From: Urinicoccus sp.
Lineage (GTDB): Bacteria > Bacillota > Clostridia > Tissierellales > Peptoniphilaceae
Direction of reading: 5' to 3'
Assembly (NCBI GenBank): GCA_029983435.1
Contig: JASBZN010000006.1
Span: forward strand, 1-19,528
DNA length: 19,528 bases
Shown here: one piece after another, positions 15,649 through 19,528 of the stretch
How positions within the stretch are numbered: position 1 is the stretch's first letter
How the letters are laid out: each line of letters begins with the position of its first letter
Translations under genes and position numbers: made by a program
Notes under the pieces: model-generated
The model's input: only the letters and a program-made list of their open reading frames with translations
Databases searched by the model: none
What the model was told of the DNA's origin: nothing

Positions 15649-15683
15649 AAAAAATCTGTTGAGAAACCATGCTCTCAACAGAT
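15649..15683 (-). terminator. Terminator of the SLH/lipoprotein operon
   Basis: The stem ATCTGTTGAGA/TCTCAACAGAT (11 bp, 8-base loop) is followed by a T6 tail on the minus strand, 33 bases after the lipoprotein stop. Confidence 0.9.
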
Positions 15684-15716
15684 CTTATTCTTACCTCTTC
15701 TTAAACGGCTTGGACT

Positions 15717-16490
15717 TTATTTACTTATTTCTCTTTGGAGATCTTCTGGAAGATCAATTTTCTCCACTTGGTTGATGTCCCTATACTCTCCTGTCCGTTT
15801 TATTTCTATGGCTTCTCCTGTTTCTAGGTCGTCAAACTTTGCCTCCCACACAAAAGAAAGAGGCTCATAGCTTTCTTTTGCAAAAGTAAACTTTGCCTTT
15901 AAAGAGCTAAGATTTCCAAAAAAAGTTGCCGTTTCTGGCTTTTCCAAAAGAATTTTTTTGATTTGATCTATATTTTCTGGATTGGATTCTAAATTCACCC
16001 GATAAGTATCTTCCTCTTCTGTTAGCTCATAGTAGTCTTTCAGGGGTTTTAAAATTGACTGAGCATCTATGACTGTTTGGCCAATAAAGCGAGTTTGTTC
16101 TCCCGTCTGGTCATCTGGGCCCTTTAATTCTTCCCGGTCCCACTCTCCATGGTTTCTTCTATAAAAGCGAAGATTCCCTAGAAGATAGTCTTCTAATTCA
16201 TCGGTAGCTTCTTGATTTTTCCATATTCTATGGATACAGCTGGGTTCTTTTATTGCCTCTATCAGCCCCTCAGAAACTTCTCTTTCTACTTGGCCATCTT
16301 CCCCCTTGGTAACTACTTCATATCTTCCTTTTTGCCTATAACTTTTTAGGTCCTTTTCATCCAAAAATTTTGCAAAAATCTCTTCCTTATTGATTCCTTC
16401 CTCACTACTTCCTGGTTGGCTCCCCTTATCTTGAGAACAGCCCACTAAAACCAAGGCCAGCATGATAGGAATGATTAAATATTTTTTCAT
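15717..16490 (-). CDS. Lipoprotein of unknown function
   Basis: 257 residues. MKKYLIIPIMLALVLVGC is a lipoprotein signal peptide with the lipid-bearing Cys18. The mature protein is rich in Glu and Lys and lacks obvious catalytic motifs. Its layout resembles Firmicutes lipoproteins with a LolA/LppX-like beta-barrel half (the DUF6612 type), for example the segment FTFAKESYEPLSFVWEAKFDD followed by a short beta strand region. That resemblance is weak and unchecked. I chose ATG at 16490 because GGGGAG lies close upstream and it gives a clean signal peptide; an upstream ATG at 16523 adds 11 charged residues. It lies 77 bases after the SLH gene with no terminator between them, so the two are probably co-transcribed. 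Confidence 0.8.
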   Translation of the reverse strand: MKKYLIIPIMLALVLVGCSQDKGSQPGSSEEGINKEEIFAKFLDEKDLKSYRQKGRYEVVTKGEDGQVEREVSEGLIEAIKEPSCIHRIWKNQEATDELEDYLLGNLRFYRRNHGEWDREELKGPDDQTGEQTRFIGQTVIDAQSILKPLKDYYELTEEEDTYRVNLESNPENIDQIKKILLEKPETATFFGNLSSLKAKFTFAKESYEPLSFVWEAKFDDLETGEAIEIKRTGEYRDINQVEKIDLPEDLQREISK

Positions 16491-16567
16491 TTTTCTCCCC
16501 TTTCTTTTTGATTCACAATGCATAGAACTTATCCCCTAGAATCCTATTTTTGTTCTTTCCCCCTTCC

Positions 16568-18859
16568 TTATTTGTGCGGATTGGCAGCCTCTAAGATTTC
16601 TTCATAGGCCCAGTGGGTCGGTGACAAATCTTTAAAGGTCTTTATGAATTGGATGTCCTGAGATTTCCTCTCCCAATCTTTCTTACTTGGACTTCTCTTA
16701 AACAAACGATTGCAAATCACAACAGCTTCGCATCGTTTTATTTTATCTTCTGGTCGAAAGGTCCCGTCAGGATAACCTTTAATGTACCCCTTGCCATAGG
16801 CTTGGTTAATAGCTTCCATGGCCCAGTGGCCTTGGATGTCAGAAAAAGGTGCCTGGCTAGCCTTGGCTCTGTCTAATTTTTTAATCGCCTGGACAAATTC
16901 TCCCCGGCTAATCTCTGCATTAGGACGAAAACTTCCATCTGGGTAGCCTTTCATCAGCCCAGCTTGGACAAGGGCGTTGATGTTTTCATTGTACCAGCTC
17001 GATGGGGTGTCTTTAAAGTTTGTTTTCTCTAGATTTGTCTTTTCTAAACCCGTTAAATCCACCAAAATAGAGGCGACTTCTGCCCTGGTTAAAAATCCAT
17101 CGGGTCGAATGGTCCCATCGGGATAGCCCTTGAGATAGGCTGGACTTTCCACTTTGGTTTTTTCTTCTTTTGCTGGACCTTCCCAAAGGGTGAGCCCAAG
17201 GGGATTTTTCTCACTCCCTCTTTTCTTAAACTTTTTGCTTCTTTTATCTCCAGAGCTCCCTGGCTTGGGAAGATTTTCTTCTTTATTTACCTTCTCTTTG
17301 TAAATGGCCTTTAAGGTCATCTCTTCTTTTACAGGGCTGGAAAAATTAAATTTCTTCCCATCTTTTTCCCAGTAGAGAAAGATGTAATTATCCTTTTTAG
17401 GAGCTTGGGGTTCTTGCACCTTTTCTCCCTCTTTCACCTTTTGAGGCGGAATTTTTTCCAAGTCTCCCTCTAGGTCAAAGGTCACCTTGTAAGTCTTTGG
17501 AAGGATCTCTTCTCCTAAGAGGACGGGAATGGATAAGTAGGTGACAGAGTCCCCTGTTTCTGGGCTCTTTCCCTTTTCTACCTGGTTATCAGGATAGATG
17601 AGGGTCAGAGAAAGGTCTTGGACCCTCCCCTCTAGGTCAGGATTTAAGTTCCCTAGTTCATACCTTACTTGGTCCTTTATTTCTTTTATTTGTTCTTGAT
17701 AATAGTCCTCTAGTGCTTTGTTTTTATGGTTTTCATCTTTTTCAAAACTCGTCGCCCTTTCCCCTGTAAATACCAAGTGCTTTTTAATGTCCTCTAGTTT
17801 TAACTGGTCTGGACTTTTCAGCCTCAAGGGCGTCTCCTTGGTCCAGGGAATCTCTACATGATATTTTTGGCTTTGGGGAAGGACTTGGTAGCTTAGGATT
17901 CCTTTAAAAGCTTTCTTTTCATAAATATCCTCAAATTGAAGAATGATTTTTTTCTCTCCAAGGCTTTCTTTATTCGAAAGAACCTCGGCCTTATCCCAGG
18001 GATCGTAGAGATCATTTCCAAAAACATATCTTGCGCCAAGGACATCCCCCCTATATTTGACGTCTCCAATTTCTTTTACCTGTTTCAAAGAGATTCCACT
18101 TGGAAGAGAGTCGTTTAAAATTTCTTCATTATAGCAAGGAAGCCATTGGTCTTCTTTCTTTCTGGAATATTTTTTTAACTTCAGTCTTTTAAAATTATCC
18201 TCTAGGACAATAGAACCCTCCCTATAAACTTTTCCATTTTTTACTTCTTCCTTAAAAGCTAAGGGGCCTTCTGGAGACTTTTCTTGTTTCAAAAGATTGA
18301 TGTAAAAACTCACCCGGTCTCCCCGGTAGCCCTTGAGAACAGCTGTCTCCTTTACCATGTCCTGGCCTTGGCAGAGCATGGTAGGGTAAGGAATGTCTTT
18401 TATAAAAACAGGAAGTGTCACTTGGGCTACAGAATCTCCAGTTTTCGGGCCTCCCGACGCATACTGATTGTCTGGATAGAAGATGTAGATGGTCACTTCC
18501 TGGACTTGGCCAATCTTTGTTGGATCCGGTTTTTCTATTAACGACTTGCACTGGTGTAGTATGTATGGGTCTTGCTGCTCTCCCTTATACGCTTTTATAA
18601 GATTGTGAATAACCTTGTCGATTTCTTCCCCAGGCAATAAAACTAGGGGGCGTTCCTTGGTATACTTGCAAACAATTCTGTACTTATCCTTGTCCTTGGT
18701 CTCTTCTTCAAGCTTTTGGACTTCTTGCTTTGAACCAATCTCTTGCCTTCCATAAATCAAATCAACCTGTCCTGGCCCTAAAAGAAAAAGACTAAGAAGG
18801 GCCGCCTCAACACTTCTTTTGAAAATAAGTTTTTTATTCCGCCTGCTTGCCTTTGTCAC
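16568..18859 (-). CDS. S-layer homology (SLH) domain surface protein
   Basis: 763 residues from GTG at 18859. A basic N-terminus and a hydrophobic helix (AALLSLFLLG) form a signal peptide. A duplicated module follows: TKERPL...YPDNQ...TGDSV at about 66-155 and TKETPL...YPDNQ...TGDSV at about 339-450, possibly Rib-like. Residues 458-522 resemble an InlB B-repeat (VTFDLEGD...YIFLYWEKDGKKFNF). A Lys/Ser linker precedes the SLH region, where KGYPDG occurs three times (about 577, 637, 694). SLH repeats bind pyruvylated wall polymer, so the protein is displayed on the cell surface. An ATG at 18895 is in frame, but it overlaps the promoter -10 (18899-18894), so the transcript would start downstream of it. 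GTG at 18859 has AAAAGGGG 8 bases upstream. Confidence 0.9.
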   Translation of the reverse strand: MTKASRRNKKLIFKRSVEAALLSLFLLGPGQVDLIYGRQEIGSKQEVQKLEEETKDKDKYRIVCKYTKERPLVLLPGEEIDKVIHNLIKAYKGEQQDPYILHQCKSLIEKPDPTKIGQVQEVTIYIFYPDNQYASGGPKTGDSVAQVTLPVFIKDIPYPTMLCQGQDMVKETAVLKGYRGDRVSFYINLLKQEKSPEGPLAFKEEVKNGKVYREGSIVLEDNFKRLKLKKYSRKKEDQWLPCYNEEILNDSLPSGISLKQVKEIGDVKYRGDVLGARYVFGNDLYDPWDKAEVLSNKESLGEKKIILQFEDIYEKKAFKGILSYQVLPQSQKYHVEIPWTKETPLRLKSPDQLKLEDIKKHLVFTGERATSFEKDENHKNKALEDYYQEQIKEIKDQVRYELGNLNPDLEGRVQDLSLTLIYPDNQVEKGKSPETGDSVTYLSIPVLLGEEILPKTYKVTFDLEGDLEKIPPQKVKEGEKVQEPQAPKKDNYIFLYWEKDGKKFNFSSPVKEEMTLKAIYKEKVNKEENLPKPGSSGDKRSKKFKKRGSEKNPLGLTLWEGPAKEEKTKVESPAYLKGYPDGTIRPDGFLTRAEVASILVDLTGLEKTNLEKTNFKDTPSSWYNENINALVQAGLMKGYPDGSFRPNAEISRGEFVQAIKKLDRAKASQAPFSDIQGHWAMEAINQAYGKGYIKGYPDGTFRPEDKIKRCEAVVICNRLFKRSPSKKDWERKSQDIQFIKTFKDLSPTHWAYEEILEAANPHK

Positions 18860-18893
18860 ACTTTCATCCCCTTTTAAAGGTCTTTCTTCTTTC

Positions 18894-18921
18894 ATTTTAC
18901 CGCATTAAAGTTTTCCGTCAA
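18894..18921 (-). promoter_or_regulatory. Promoter of the SLH-protein operon
   Basis: -35 TTGACG (18921-18916) and -10 TAAAAT (18899-18894) have 16-base spacing, each matching consensus at 5 of 6. Predicted transcription starts near 18887, about 28 bases before the GTG. Confidence 0.7.
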
Positions 18922-18948
18922 GACATGCCCCCCTTTTTTTAAACAAAG

Positions 18949-18973
18949 AAAAAAGAGATGGTTCCCCATCTCT
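18949..18973 (-). terminator. Intrinsic terminator of comEA
   Basis: AGAGATGG/CCATCTCT is a perfect 8-bp stem with a GGAA tetraloop and a T-tract. It begins inside the comEA TAG stop codon. The loop and closing pairs resemble the trpS terminator. Confidence 0.9.
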
Positions 18974-19528
18974 AGTAAACAGATAAATAATCCTTCATCT
19001 CTTCATATTTTCTTTCCCCAATACCTGGAACCTCTTTTAAATCTTCTGGCTTTTGAAAGGGGCTCTTTTCCCGGTAGTCAATAATTTTTTGTGCCGTCTT
19101 TTCCCCCACTCCTGGAATCCCAAGAAGGTCTTGAAGGCTTGCTTGGTTAATATTGACGCGGTCCTTTACAAGGCTTTTTTGATTTTCTCTTTCCTCTTTC
19201 GGGCCCTTTTCTGGCACGTGAATCCGCGCTTCATCCTCTACCTTGGCAGCCAAGTTCAACTGGTCGGGATCTGCCGTCTCTGTAAAGCCTCCAGCACTTT
19301 CAATCACATCCATAACCCGGACAGGGTCTGAAAATTCATAAAGACCAGGTTTTTTTACCGCTCCCGTTACATGGACATAGAGGGTCCCAGGGGTTTCTAC
19401 TAGGGGCTCTTCCTGGCTGGTATCCAAATCCAGGGCCTGAAAATTTTCTACTTGTCCTTCTAAACTCCCAGATGAATTTTCTTTTTTCAGGCCAAATCCC
19501 AAAAGAAAGAGGACCACAACCAAAAAAA
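18972..19528 (-). CDS. comEA: Competence protein ComEA, 5' end beyond the window
   Basis: About 185 residues are visible. The frame stays open to the right edge (FLVVVLFLLGFG), so the start lies outside; a TTG at 19523 is inside the membrane helix and is not the start. The visible order is a membrane anchor, a Ser/Glu-rich linker, a SLBB domain (LYVHVTGAVKKPGLYEF, RVMDVIESAGGF), then tandem helix-hairpin-helix motifs (VNINQASLQDLLGIPGVG and FQKPEDLKEVPGIGERKYEEM). ComEA binds incoming double-stranded DNA outside the membrane during natural transformation and passes it to ComEC. comEC was not seen and could lie beyond the edge only on the upstream side; downstream is the terminator and then the SLH gene. 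Confidence 0.93.
   Translation of the reverse strand, partial: FLVVVLFLLGFGLKKENSSGSLEGQVENFQALDLDTSQEEPLVETPGTLYVHVTGAVKKPGLYEFSDPVRVMDVIESAGGFTETADPDQLNLAAKVEDEARIHVPEKGPKEERENQKSLVKDRVNINQASLQDLLGIPGVGEKTAQKIIDYREKSPFQKPEDLKEVPGIGERKYEEMKDYLSVY

Noticed and set aside
18252..18600. Overlapping short frames on both strands within the SLH gene
   Set aside because: All are out of frame with the SLH protein and lack start signals; the SLH frame is continuous here.

Overview
The window looks like chromosome of a low-GC, Gram-positive anaerobe of the Clostridia/Tissierellia type, possibly Peptoniphilaceae. The taxon is an inference. It rests on AT-rich DNA with strong AGGAGG-type ribosome sites, a T-box-controlled valS, a stand-alone rpsD, an SLH-domain surface protein, lipoproteins, and a CXXC-microprotein/Fe-S redox cluster that I associate with Clostridia. 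No tRNA, rRNA, CRISPR array or insertion sequence was seen.

Layout from left to right. Positions 1-13 match the 3' end of the Illumina TruSeq adapter, so the left end is a contig end. Positions 14-3800 (minus) hold a large, 3'-truncated adhesin-like protein: signal peptide, acidic stalk, beta-helix, CnaB-like domain and a Pro/Glu repeat. A G9 run lies inside its signal-peptide codons. Positions 4011-10339 are housekeeping: valS with a complete T-box leader and consensus promoter, trpS, a divergently transcribed P1-family (S58) peptidase, and an MtaD-like amidohydrolase that converges on the peptidase with a 10-base overlap. rpsD with its own promoter and terminator follows on the plus strand at 10508-11104.

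Positions 11162-15476 (minus) hold an envelope-redox cluster and a signalling pair. In transcription order these are a TlpA-like redoxin lipoprotein, a 50-residue CXXC membrane microprotein, a polytopic 4Fe-4S protein and a terminator, then a separately promoted OmpR-family regulator and histidine kinase whose ends overlap by 4 bases. A pair of 9-bp direct repeats at 11-bp spacing lies just upstream of the redoxin promoter, which is the geometry expected of an OmpR/PhoB-family operator.

Positions 15649-18921 (minus) hold an SLH-domain surface protein and a lipoprotein of unknown function, probably co-transcribed. The right edge holds a 5'-truncated comEA.

The genes most likely to work together are the redoxin, microprotein and Fe-S protein, which could carry electrons across the membrane to an extracytoplasmic thioredoxin domain, with the adjacent two-component system as a candidate regulator. 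Several start codons were moved from the longest ORF because the upstream start lies in a promoter or riboswitch (valS, rpsD, SLH protein) or lacks a ribosome site (trpS, the 257-residue lipoprotein).
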